Assembly (NCBI RefSeq): GCF_008831285.2
Contig: NC_045138.2
Coordinates: 1,871,143-1,935,142 of the forward strand
Length of the DNA: 64,000 nt
Source: Nymphaea colorata
Taxonomy: Eukaryota > Streptophyta > Magnoliopsida > Nymphaeales > Nymphaeaceae
Direction of reading: 5' to 3'
Shown here in pieces: positions 50,621 through 61,439 of the stretch (its first letter is position 1; each line of letters begins with the position of its first letter). The notes under the pieces are model-generated. The model did no database searches and had not been told where the DNA came from. It saw only the letters and a list, made by a program, of their open reading frames with translations. The translations under genes were made by a program, and so were the position numbers.

Positions 50621-53600
50621 GAAAAATGATAGGGACTTTAACGTTAAGTTTAAAGGCAAACCACGTATGCAATGTGAGCATTGTGGAAGAATGGGGCACA
50701 CTAAGGCCCGCCGCTATCACATCCATGGTTTTCCTAAGAGGGGCGTCTCTAATTCTCAAAGCCAGCAGCCTAAGGTAAACTCTTCAACTTCTGATGCTTT
50801 ATTACCCACTCATTCACCATCAAAATCTCCAACCGGTGGCGTCAACTTCACTCCAGATTTGTACCGTCAATTCATGGATTTCTTAAACACACAAACTCTC
50901 AAAGTTAACATTGCAGGTATGATACTCCAGCCTATAGCTTGTTCTGTTTATTCACCAAAGTGGATTATAGATACCGGAGCCACCCATCATATGGCAAACT
51001 CCATTTCTATTCTCTCTTTTCCTATTTCAGCTGATTGTAACCCTATTAAAATGCCAAATGGATCAACCACACCTGTCACTCATAGAGGACAGGTTCGATT
51101 AAATCCATTTCTCACGTTGTCCAATGTTCTTTGTGTCTCAACCTTTTCATTTAATCTTGTTTCAGTCCCTAAACTTGTCACTGAAAATAATTGTGATGTT
51201 ATTTTTAATGATTCTTGTTGCATTGTTCAGGACCGTCACTCGAAGAGGATGATTGGGCGGGGTAAATTGGAGAATGGCCTATATGTTTTGGAGATTGAGA
51301 AACCAGCCGCTGCACATGTGATGTCGGATTCTTCAACCTTATGGCACTACTGTCTTGGTCATCCTTCATTCTATAGACTCAAAACTTTATTTAGTTCTCT
51401 TGATTTGTCTCATGTTGATGAACATTGTTCAATTTGTCGTCTTGCCAAACAATCTCGTTTACCATTTCCCAATAGTTCAATCTCTACTACCAGATGTTTT
51501 CAATTGATTCATTGTGATATTTGGGGAGGCTATCAAACGGAGTCACTTTCTGGTGCACATTATTTTTTAACTATTGTCGATGATTTTTCTAGATCCACAT
51601 GGGTATATTTGATGCGTTACAAACATGAAACCTTTTTTGTAATTCAAAATTTTATTTGTATGGTGGAAAATCAGTTTCACACAAGGATAAAAAAGCTTCA
51701 TAGTGACAATAGCCTAGAATTTTTTTCCAATGATATGACCCAATTTTTACAAACCAAGGGCATAGAAAGACAACACTCTTGTGTCGGCACCCCACAACAA
51801 AATGGAGTTGTCGAGCAAAAGCATAAGGATCTCCTCAACATAGCTCGCGCCCTTAGGTTTCAAGCTAAACTTCCTTTGAAATTTTGGGGAGATTGTGTCT
51901 TGACTGCAGCATATTTATTAAACCGTTCGCCCACAAAACCATTAAAGGACAAAACTCCTTTCGAAATTCTTCATGGCAAACGTCCAACTTATAATCATAT
52001 TCAGACATTCGGATGTTTATGTTATGCATATAATATTTCAAAACGTCATAAATTTGACGCTCGTTCGCAAAAATGTGTCCTTATTGGATATCCGTTTGGA
52101 CAAAGTGCTTATAAACTTTATGATCTTGAAACACATGAAGTCTTTACAAGTCGTGACGTTCATTTTGAAGAACATGAGTTTCCTTTTTCTCGCATCAAAG
52201 ATAGTGATAGTCGGCTTGTGTTACCTCTCCCTACACGTGAATCTCTTGAATATCAAGCTAAACTTCCTTTGAAATTTTGGGGAGATTGTGTCTTGACTGC
52301 AGCATATTTATTAAACCGTTTGTCTACAAAACCATTAAAGGACAAAACTCCTTTCGAAATTCTTCATGGCAAACGTCCAACTTATAATCATATTCAGACA
52401 TTCGGATGTCTATGTTATGCATATAATATTTCAAAACGTCATAAATTTGACGCTCGTTCGCGAAAATGTGTCCTTATTGGATATCCGTTTGGGCAAAGTG
52501 CTTATAAACTTTATGATTTTGAAACACATGAAGTCTTTACAAGTCGTGACGTTCATTTTGAAGAACATGAGTTTCCTTTTTCTCGCATCAAAGATAGTGA
52601 TAGTCGGCTTGTGTTACCTCTCCCTACACGTGAATCTCTTGAATATGAGTACATGGTTCCTAGTCCTGATTCCATATCTCACGAAACTACCACCATATTG
52701 TCACATGAACACTCTCTGTCAACCTCACCACATGAACCTCCACCACCCACTATGCCACAACCTGCCCCCAACGATACCATTGTTAGTCACCTACCATTAA
52801 GGCGTTCTACTCGGCAGCGTATGGTACCATCTCATCTACAAGACTATCGGTGCTTCTACTCTACCTCGCTCAAATCCTTTAATTCGGGTAATGGTACTAA
52901 CCCTACAACACTAACACATCACCCAATGCACCATTTTCTTCATCTTGATAATTTCTCTCAGTGTCACCAAGCCTTTTTAACTACTATTCTCAACAACCGA
53001 GAACCGTCTTCTTTCAATGAGGCAATACAATATCAGGAATGGAGAGATGCTATGGATGCTGAGCTTCAAGCGTTAGAGGCAAACTGTACTTGGGAAATCA
53101 CTTCTCTTCCACCAGGCAAAAAACCCATTGGTTGTCGCTGGGTTTACAAAATCAAGTATAAAGCAACGGATCTGTTGACAACTATAAGGCGCGACTCGTT
53201 GCTAAAGGATATACACAAACTGAAGGTATCGACTACACCGAGACTTTTTCTCCCGTTGCCAAAATTACAACTATTTGATACCTTCTATCCATTGCTACTA
53301 TTAAAGGGTGGTCCCTTTACCACGTCGACGTCAATAATGCATTTTTCATGAAGATTTGCAAGAAGAAGTCTATATGTCTCTTCCACCTGGTTTTACCCGA
53401 CAAGGGGAGAACATTGTCTGTCGACTAAAGAAATCTCTTTATGGGTTGAAACAGTCATCTCGGAATTGGTTTTTTAAACTCACTGAGTTCCTTCAACACC
53501 TTGATTTTTCTCAATCTAAGGCAGATTACTCCTTGTTCTCTAAGGTCAACAAGAATGGCAGTATTTTTATCGTGGTATATGTTGACGACATTATTATTGC

Positions 53601-54534
53601 AGGGGATAATCAACAAGCCATTGATCAGTTGAAGGCCATCATCAATGGTAAATTTCAATTGAAAGATTTAGGAAAACTTAAATATTTTTTGGGCATTGAA
53701 GTTGCAAGATCAAAACGTGAAATTTTTCTTTCTCAAAAGAAATATATAATGGACACTCTTCATGAAGCTGGATATAGTGGGGCCAAACCAAGTGACACAC
53801 CAATGGAACAACATCTAAAGGTAGATGATGAAAAAGGTCAACTATTAGACGACCTTAATTTCTTCAGAAAAATTATTGGTCATCTAGTCTATTTGACCAT
53901 CACACGACCGGATATTCTTCATAGTGTGCATATTTTAAGTCAGTTCATGGCACACCCAAGAACCACTCACTTGGAAATGGCTTTTCGCATCCTTCGATAT
54001 ATTAAATCATCGCCTGGACAAAGTATTCTCTTATCATCTAATAGCAACATTGTTGTTAAAGGATTTTGCAACTCGGATTGGGCCTCATGCCCAATGACAA
54101 GGAGATCAACTTCTGGATTCTGCATATTTATGGGAGACAATCCAATATCATGGAAGGTCAAGAAGCAATCCACTGTATCAAAGTCTTCAGCAGAAGCAGA
54201 GTATAGAGCCATGGCTCTAGCCACTTGTGAAATGACTTGGATAAAATATATTCTCAAAGATTTTGGAATCATTCATGAGCAGCCTATGTAGTTACATTGT
54301 GACAATAATGCAGCAATACATATCGCTGCAAACCCGGTGTTTCATGAAAGGACTAAGCATATAGAGATCGACTGTCATGTTGTTCGCGAGAAAATCCAAA
54401 GTAAAGAAATCTGCACCAAACACGTAAACTCTGAAAATCAAGTTGCTGATATCTTTACAAAGCCTTTAGGGAAGGAATCATTTTTCAAGTTAAGAGGTAT
54501 GTTGGCCTTAATTGACCCAGGAGCTCCAACTTGA
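50620..54534 (+). pseudogene. Copia pol (protease, integrase, RT, RNase H), broken
   Basis: The zinc knuckle near 50,670 reads CEHCGRMGHTKAR with Arg in place of the last Cys, so metal binding is probably lost. The protease motif is IIDTGATHH (about 50,965). The GAG-pre-integrase block and integrase follow, with catalytic Asp in HCDIWG, Asp in HSDN and Glu in NGVVEQKHK. A 393-bp in-frame tandem duplication repeats the integrase C-terminal part at 51,861-52,253 and 52,254-52,646. Reverse transcriptase starts near 53,030. It is broken by a frameshift near 53,165, a TGA at 53,276-53,278 and a further base loss near 53,346, but it keeps the YVDD active-site motif near 53,578. RNase H has a TAG at 54,289-54,291. 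The frame ends at 54,534, just before the polypurine tract. Confidence 0.9.
51861..52646 (+). repeat. 393-bp in-frame tandem duplication within integrase
   Basis: Two units of 393 bp (131 codons) from CAAGCTAAACTTCC to CTTGAATAT follow each other without a gap. They differ by only a handful of bases. The reading frame stays open through both copies. Confidence 0.96.
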
Positions 54535-54541
54535 AGGGGAG

Positions 54542-54741
54542 TGTTAGACGTTATGCAAATCTAGTCGATATAGGCAAGTTGAATCTCTCCAAAGATTTCA
54601 CCGTTGTAAAATCCCTCTTTTCTTTCCTTTTTATGAGGATGAGATAACGCTTGGACGTTATGCTCACTCTTGTATAAATACTGTATTTTGATTACCATAC
54701 AATTAATCAATTTTTAGTTTTCTTCTGCCCACTGTTTATCA
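54542..54741 (+). repeat. 3' LTR of the copia element
   Basis: 200 bp, TG...CA, the partner of 48,885-49,084, preceded directly by the polypurine tract. Confidence 0.95.
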
Positions 54742-55470
54742 CTCCTGGAAGAGGACAACAAAGATGGAGATAGAGAGGAAGACAGGGAAGAGGAAGATGC
54801 TCACCTGTGTCTATGCTCACCTGTGGAAGAGGGCAACGAAGAGGGAGATAGAGAGGAAGATGGGAAGAGGAAGATGAGGAAGGGGAACCCGTCGGGCTTC
54901 CTCTCGAGCGATAGAGTTCAGGTCCGATTTGAATCCCGATCCAATTCAACCTACCCAAAACCAAAATCGTTATAGACTTATAGGAATAACCATCTTAGTG
55001 AACAACAGAGCGCTTCGCCCCGTCCCTCCAACCCCGAACCTAACCTCCTTATTAAGAAAGAAAGGAAAGAGAAAATTGCAATTTTGATTTTGATATTTAA
55101 TAATTTTGTGATTTATAGATAATTTTGTCATATATATTAGTATTTATTATTATTATAAATTAATAAAAAAAATAATAATAATAAATAGTCTTGCCGCACC
55201 GCCGCACTTAAATTTTTTAAGATGTGCCATACCGGCACCCGCACCCGCATCCCACATCTTGGTGACAGTCCACTATATGTCTCGAGATCAAGCTACCACT
55301 ATTAGTTTAAGTGCTTCCTCAAAATTAATTTTCAGTCACTGTATGGATTATTTTCATATAATACCAAAATAAGTCGGTTTCCATGCCCAATCTCCACAAC
55401 TAATGTCTGCTCAATTTCATGATGCAACATATCATAACCAATTTAGTCCAAATAAGGTCGTGTCTCAAAT

Positions 55471-56268
55471 TTCAATTGGTGATTCGTGCATAAATGAATA
55501 TCTCCCGACTTAACGTTGTTGAACATCGCATAGAGGATAAGGTTAATTATAGGTTAAAATAAGTCAGTTAGGGTTGCATATTCCATCAAACAGATAAATG
55601 TGCTACCAGAGCAGATGAGGCGTTTTGCCTGATTATGGCTAAAGATCAAGGGAGTGAGATAGAGAACGTGAGAGAGAGCAGATGAGCCGCTTTTCCTGAT
55701 TAGGGCTACAGATGTGCTATGTAATCCTACAATTGCGCACAAATGATGATGAAATGCTACGTATGCAAACACACACACACACACACAGAGATGTGTACCA
55801 GGATATGGTAGGAGATAGTCGGATCTTGATGAGCTTAAGCGTGAGAGCCAAAGAAATCATGGTTGCCAGCAGCACTAAAGCGAGAAACGAAGGGACGAGG
55901 TCATTGGACTGTTTCGATGTCGATAGAGGGAGCTACGGGATAGAAGAAGAGAAAGCGAAGGTAGGGCTCGAAGTCGAAAGCAGCGTGTCAAGCAGCCTGT
56001 TCCGAGGTTATGGATGGAACAGTGTAGAACAGAGCGGATATATATACCCTGTCTAGCTTGTCCTCCGTCTAGTGTTTGTGTCGGATTTCTGTAGACGGAA
56101 CAAGCGTGTTCTGTTCCATCGTCTGTTCTACCCATCAAACTACTTGTTATAGATCAACAAAAGCATAAACCAAGGACATAATAAGTAAAAAGAAAAGTAA
56201 GTAATACATATTCAGAAACAATAAGAGTCCCATTGGTTAATAATTTCAATTCCTCTCTCTGTCTTTTG

Positions 56269-56329
<61 letters not shown>

Positions 56330-57359
56330 CTCAAAATGTGCATTGTGGCTTGGATAATCCAAGGCGAACCTTTATAAAAAATACATGCATGAAAGAAGCT
56401 TTTGTAATCTTCAGCCTCACGTCTCTCATCCTTTGGCTTTGTGCTTGATTGACACCATGCATAAATAGCATGATTATGAACGTCGTTGATAAATTCATGA
56501 ACAAAACGCCGACATAATCAGAACATATATTTTAGATAAAGAACGTGGGGTTCTTGCTACATGTCCTTGAAAACGTTTGGTGTTCAAAAAGCGTAATATC
56601 ATTGATCTTATCAAATGCCCTCTATGCGACGTTGTCAATGAATCAAATTGGTTCTTGTTTAGGAGATGGATTATCTATGCTAATGATCACCCCATAGCAA
56701 ATATGCTTGGTGCATTAATATGTGAGGTTCAAATAAGAACTTCAAATTCCATCTTTAATTATATAAGGTCGAAATTTTTGGATGCTGTTCGATTCTTTAG
56801 TTTCCAATTAGTTCAGACCCTCTCACTCCAATCTTAAATCCGACTTTTTTTTTTAATGCAAATAAGTAAAATAAGAAGATTGAGTGTTTCTTACTTCGAT
56901 GCACAATAGATTTTACTATAGAACTTTTGCCATATCAAAAAAACATGTCACATCAGATCCACATCAGATCTATGGATTTCAAATTCCAAGTAATCAAACG
57001 CCCCATTATGGTGTTAACATGGGATGACTTTTTATAAAGAAAAAACACCTTTGAGATTTGAACAAGAAACTGGCTACTAGGATTCATGAAGACAATTTGT
57101 CAAAGATGTTATGTTCATGACTATAAATGAAGGTGGAAGAAAAAAAAAATTACTGAATTTCAAGAAAGTTTTTAGATTCCTTCTCACGTTTGAGATAAAT
57201 AATAATTTTTTCAAGGATTTCAAGCTGATAACTCCTAGAAACTCCTTTCTTTGTTAGAGAATAGTATATGACGTAGCAGAACAATCGCCTCCTAGCTGGT
57301 AGTTGAGTCACATTTGAATAAAATCTTGTAAACTGAAATTTAAATTCAGTTGAGACCCA
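55471..57359. other. Spacer between units B and C
   Basis: Short AC and AT microsatellites and unremarkable sequence. The block near 56,155-56,215 resembles the end of the gypsy-type LTR flanks (AACAAAAGCATAAACC). The block at 56,545-56,605 resembles 32,165-32,219. No gene is supported. Confidence 0.5.
56271..56329. repeat. (AC)n(AT)n microsatellite
   Basis: About 46 bp of AC dinucleotide followed by about 12 bp of AT. Confidence 0.95.
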
Positions 57360-58810
57360 CTGTAAATTGCAACGAAAAAACTTGTAGGCTCATCATAACT
57401 TAAAGAAAAATATCGCATAATGCTAAACACTAAGGCAGAGATAAGGGCAACCATGGCTTCTTTTATTTCGTATAACAAATTTTTAAATATCTACTACATA
57501 ATTGAATTTGTTTATCATAAATTTTATTAATTTAAAAATGACGGGTCTAGGATACAAATCCTGAATGTCACCTATACATCTGTTATAAAATTTTAAAAAT
57601 GTTATTAGTTTAACTGACATAGAGATTGTATGCATGTTGTCGTAATTAATGAAATTTGACAACTAAATATCATATATTTCTTCCCTTTTGTTAATTACAA
57701 AAAATAACTAAAATTAAAACGTGATTTACACTGAATTACTGTTTATGAACACGTAAGTTGTTCACATTTTGTTTGTGACATCTTTTTAACACAAAATTAA
57801 GAGGTCCAGTTTTTGTCTCTTACGTTATTGATCTGGTATGTACCAAATACTCTAAAAAAAAAATTGCCTCATATGTTTACTCTCGAAAAAAATGTTAAAA
57901 AAGTTTTAACATTTTTTTGTCTCTTACATTAAAGTTCATCTTCTGTTTTCCTGCAATGACGAGATATTCTTTATTACATACAAGAATCGATCTTTTTTTT
58001 TTCTTAAGTATCATAATTTTCACATCAAACCAACAATCTCCCCATTATTTTCATCATCTAATGCATCTTTACTCTAACTGCGTAACATGACACGTATCAG
58101 TGTCAAATCAATACTACTTATCTTTAAACATTAATTAGTTAATATTTTGAAAAGTTTTAATCTGGCCTGTCTGTAAAAGTTTTGAAAAATAGAGCCCTAG
58201 AAAGTTTCAATATGTTTCTCTGGAAATTTTCATAAAGGTTTTGAGCAGCCCTTTGAAAAAATTTCAACCTCTCTTAAGGGAAAAATCTTTGCTCCGTCTA
58301 TATATGTCAACGCTATTTTCGAACTCCTATTGAACTTCGTAAATGTTTATATATATCGGCATATATCGGATAACATCAGCCATAACAATTATATATATGA
58401 GTGGATCATGATTCTCGCAATCCAAAATCATCCAACCATTTAATTTGGATTTGGATCGTCCATATCAAGCACATAAATAATTGAAAAAAAAAAACAAATA
58501 CATTAATATTAAATGATGAAAATATCTATCTTTTTTTATATTTTCACTCAGTTATTCATCCTGCTAGATCGAATGGTCTGATTATATATATATATATATA
58601 TTGTGCCACCCTTTCAATTATTTCTACAACCGCCTAAATTTCAACCGATGCCGTGTTCACATAAACTTCTTCATCTCCCACGTTCTTGGCCACATAATAT
58701 TCAATTGAAGCTAACATAAGTGACATATACACTTAGTGTCATGTATTTCAAATATGGAGTAATGTAATGCCCTCAAAGAGTAACGGATTTGGTAATAGTT
58801 CTTATTCTTT
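57360..58810 (+). repeat. BURP-C far-upstream region, copy of 28,860-30,260
   Basis: Aligned over about 1.4 kb with the orphan segment at 28,860, with numerous substitutions and small indels. The two copies are much older than the A/B duplication. The right part (CTCCCACGTTCTTGGCCAC near 58,675) also resembles the BURP-A promoter region at 34,378-34,440. Confidence 0.7.
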
Positions 58811-58814
58811 CTTT

Positions 58815-59214
58815 GGGGGCCTGTTTGATGGTATTTCTCGTAACCATGTAAATAGAATTCAAATTTTTGAAAATTTTTTCTTGTCTAACAAACTTGGGAT
58901 GAAGGAAATGAAAGTTGGGTTGGTTTTCAGAAAGTTATTTTCGAAAATTTCTTCCCATCTCAAGGGTTGGAAAAAAAATTTTATGATGATAAAAGTTGCC
59001 GTTGGATTTTCAAGCAATACTTAATTCCACCTCTTTCAACTTATCCCCGTCCTCGACCATCAAACTAATAAATAAATTTGCTTGGAATTTGTATCAATCT
59101 TAATAGGTTTTGAAAATATGGATTTTGTTTTCAATTCACAGATTCCAGAAATAAATTTCAGAAGACTTAAACTTCTTTCCCTTTCTATATTCTCAAAGAA
59201 TCAAACGGGCCCTG
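58815..59214. mobile_element. MITE-like insertion in the BURP-C promoter
   Basis: About 400 bp, opening GGGGGCCTGTTTGATGG and closing ...GAATCAAACGGGCCCTG, which are terminal inverted repeats of the common plant GGGCCTGTTTGAT type. The interior is AT-rich and non-coding. The orphan copy near 30,260 and the BURP-A promoter lack it. The target duplication is unclear. Confidence 0.6.
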
Positions 59215-59369
59215 ACACAAATTTTTTGGAACACTTGGCGGCGGCCGCGGACATCATCATTCATGGCGTTTGTCCTTTTCACGTTATCAAACGCAGCGTT
59301 GGGACCCCAAGCTTATCCTTAGAGCAACTTGTGTTTGTCATCTTGCGATATCAAGTTCTATTTAAGTTC

Positions 59370-59378
59370 TATTTAAAG
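59370..59378 (+). promoter_or_regulatory. TATA box candidate, BURP copy C
   Basis: TATTTAAAG stands about 87 bp before the ATG, as in A and B. It sits in a short local duplication (AAGTTCTATTT twice). Confidence 0.5.
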
Positions 59379-59464
59379 AGGGAAAGCTCCCCTTAACCTT
59401 CACATCTCAGTATCGGATCAAGCTCTTTTGCTCTGTGACCTTGAAAAGGCTCCAAATCATAATC

Positions 59465-60309
59465 ATGTTGAAGCTCATACTCCTTTTGCTCCTTGTACCA
59501 CTGGTAACTCTCTTTCATCTCTCTCTCTCTCTCCCTTATCTGCTGCATAAAGCCAATGCGTCTCGTGTTTGATTTTTATGGGTGTTACACAAGGGGCAAA
59601 ACTAAGAATTTTTTGTAAGGAGGGTCAAATTATTGTTTCAAATTTTGGCAGGAGATGAAATATCATTTTTCAAAATTTGTTAACATTTTTTAAAATTTAT
59701 ACGTAAATTTAAAAAAAAAATAGTCAGTCGGCATTAGATGGTAGGACTTTCTTCGATGAGAAAAAAGGACTTACTCTTTTTGGGATCTGATGCTACACCG
59801 TTGCGCAATACCTTAGTTGATCAACCTTTTCCATAAGTTGATTCCTAACTTGTATGTCATATTATGACATATTTAAGAGTTTCTGGTCCTGAAAGAATAA
59901 CATCAAATATTTCGTGTCCATTGGATGCATCAGATATGGTTATTTGTTAGATTTCACACATCTTTCTTTTCTCATCCTTACAAATTCTTATGATGGAGGG
60001 ATCAAGTAGCTTCTCATGCTGATGGCCACATATATTTAACTTATGGATTAAAGAGCTCTTTCCACATTCTTCCTGATTTGCTGCCTACTTTTGTGATGAA
60101 TGTGCTGCAGTTTGCTGAGACGAGTATTGGTTCGGCTCTCAGTCCCTCGAGCTACTGGAAGAGTGTATTGCCGAATACTTTCATGTCAGATGCCCTTCAG
60201 TCCTTTTTGCCGAAAGGTTGGTTGAGGTGTGAGAGAGTGAGTTACATGCACCAAAGTACCACTAGAAAAATAAAAATGAGTTGGGTTGTTTGGGAAAATT
60301 TTAAAGAAG

Positions 60310-60340
<31 letters not shown>

Positions 60341-61053
60341 TCACTAGTTTTTCTTGTTTTTATAAACGGAATGTCTGATAATACTCTTCCTTTTGATAAA
60401 GAAGTGAGAATATTTCATCATACCACCAAAGAAAAAAGATAAAAACCCGACATTTCTTTGTGTCTCTCTTTCTCTTGAGGATACCAAGTGCTATGGAGTG
60501 ATACCTCCCTGATGTTTTAACTTTCAACTTATATACAAGTGTCAATCTTTTTACAGCATAAAAAGTTGATGCCAGAGAATTCAAAATAGAATCTAACTAC
60601 CTAACAGCTTCTTTCACACAGAAAAACAAAATTGGCATAAAGTTGCAACTGCTTAATGTTTCCTCTCTCTTGGCTGTGTATATGTTATTTATATTGGATG
60701 GATTTTATCAAAGTTAATGAGTAATAGATCGAAATTCTTATCCTTGCTTCAAATTATGAAATATATGAACTGCAGACTCGTCGAGGCCGAGCTATGGAGG
60801 CAAGTGGGTCAAATTCTCAAAGTCAAACTGGGATGCATGCTTCGGGTACGTTTTACTCTGCAAGCCTCCCAAGGGCCTCTTCTTCTTAGAGAAGGACCTG
60901 AAGCCGGTCATGGCAATGGACATAAGATTTCTTGCGGCCAACATCAACTCAGAAGAGAAGATGCCGACCTTCCTCCCATGCCAGGCAGCAGAAGCACTGC
61001 CCTTCTCAACCTCCTCCTTCCCCACCATCCTCCGACGCTTCTCCCTGAGCCCA
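59465..61053 (+). pseudogene. BURP-domain gene, copy C, disrupted by a copia element
   Basis: Exons 59,465-59,503 (MLKLILLLLLVPL), 60,111-60,216 and 60,776-61,053 match copies A and B in length, phase and splice sites. The third exon is open but stops being BURP after FSLSP at 61,053, exactly where a copia LTR begins. Five LTR-derived codons and a TGA (61,069-61,071) would follow. The product would keep the signal peptide, the YWKSVLPNTFM segment and FFLEKDLKP but would lose all four Cys-His pairs, so the BURP fold cannot form. The segment before FFLEKDL (DACFGYVLLCKPPKG) looks more like the usual family than copies A and B do. The rest of exon 3 should lie beyond the right window edge, after the element. 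A truncated secreted peptide or spliced readthrough cannot be excluded. Confidence 0.9.
60319..60339. repeat. (AT)n microsatellite in BURP-C intron 2
   Basis: About 21 bp of AT, at a place in intron 2 comparable to the longer tracts of copies A and B. Confidence 0.85.
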
Positions 61054-61422
61054 TGTAAGAAATCAAAATGAAAAAATAATTAAAGGGACATAAATTTTTA
61101 AAGTGGTTCAGCCAATAGGCCTACGTCCACTACTCTATCATTTCTTGCTTGCCTTTCTTTTGTGGAGAAGCTCATTTATATAAAGGAGTTACATAAGGGG
61201 TCTCTAGTTCCCAAGAGACATGACTTTTCATCTTTCAACATACATGACTTTTCATCCCTCAAGAGACATGACTTTTCATCTCTCAAGAGACATGTCTTTT
61301 CATTTCCTAAGAGACATGACTTTTCATCTTCCAACAAACATGACTTTTCATCTCTCAAAAGATATGACTTTTCATCTCCCAAGTAATACACATTGAGAGC
61401 CTTCTTGGTGTTTCTGTTAACA
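61054..61422 (-). repeat. 3' LTR of the BURP-C copia element
   Basis: 369 bp. Read on the minus strand it starts TGTTAACAG and ends CTTACA. It contains seven copies of a 24-bp minisatellite. Confidence 0.88.
61219..61383. repeat. 24-bp minisatellite inside the LTR
   Basis: About 6.9 head-to-tail units of CATGACTTTTCATCTCTCAA plus four bases, each with one to four changes. The unit length is a multiple of three, so an open frame runs through by chance. Confidence 0.93.
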
Positions 61423-61439
61423 TCCCCCCGCAAGCTCAA

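Larger units (their letters stand above)
48885..54741 (+). mobile_element. Ty1/copia LTR retrotransposon, full-length but decayed
   Basis: 5,857 bp with 200-bp LTRs, a Met-tRNA primer-binding site and a purine-rich tract (GAAGGGGAG) just before the 3' LTR. The domain order gag, protease, integrase, reverse transcriptase, RNase H is that of Ty1/copia. The flanks read CACCT (48,880-48,884) and CTCCT (54,742-54,746), a 5-bp target duplication with one change. The element landed inside the minisatellite of the hAT-like element. Nonsense and frameshift changes break both gag and pol, so it is not autonomous. Confidence 0.94.
48459..55276. mobile_element. hAT-like non-autonomous element with 8-bp TSD (host of the copia)
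   Basis: The 8-bp duplication TCCACTAT at 48,459-48,466 and 55,269-55,276 flanks the insertion; unit A has a single TCCACTAT at 40,418-40,425 in the same context. The element ends are TGTCACCAGGGTGCGG (from 48,490) and, reverse complemented, CTGTCACCAAGATGTGGG (to 55,268), which are imperfect inverted repeats. Without the nested copia it is about 0.9 kb: GC-rich at the left, AT-rich near 55,080-55,190, and without a transposase. It contains a GAAGAGG/GAGATAGAGAGG-type minisatellite with a unit of about 80 bp. Between the left TSD and the terminal repeat lies a 21-bp inverted copy of the neighbouring host sequence (48,467-48,487). Confidence 0.72.
40641..55470 (+). repeat. BURP tandem duplication, unit B (split by insertion)
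   Basis: This is the second copy of the 8.42-kb unit: 40,641-48,466 plus 55,269-55,470, with 6.8 kb of nested transposons between. It is almost identical to unit A up to about 46,735. It then carries a deletion of about 330 bp (unit A 38,323-38,653), followed by a less similar right part. Homology with unit A ends at CTCAAAT (40,619 and 55,470). Confidence 0.92.

Noticed and set aside
51973-52800. Two similar plus-strand frames of 99 and 144 codons
   Set aside because: They are the second frame of the duplicated integrase segment; their similarity only reflects that duplication.
55875-56138. Open frames near 55,700-56,140 on both strands
   Set aside because: They have no domain and no splice context, and the strands contradict each other.
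61219-61383. Regular 24-bp repeats resembling a CRISPR array
   Set aside because: The units abut without unique spacers, are diverged and lie in a plant LTR.
61162-61386. Open frame with an eight-residue HDFSSLKR-like repeat
   Set aside because: It is a by-product of a 24-bp minisatellite inside an LTR, not a repeat protein.
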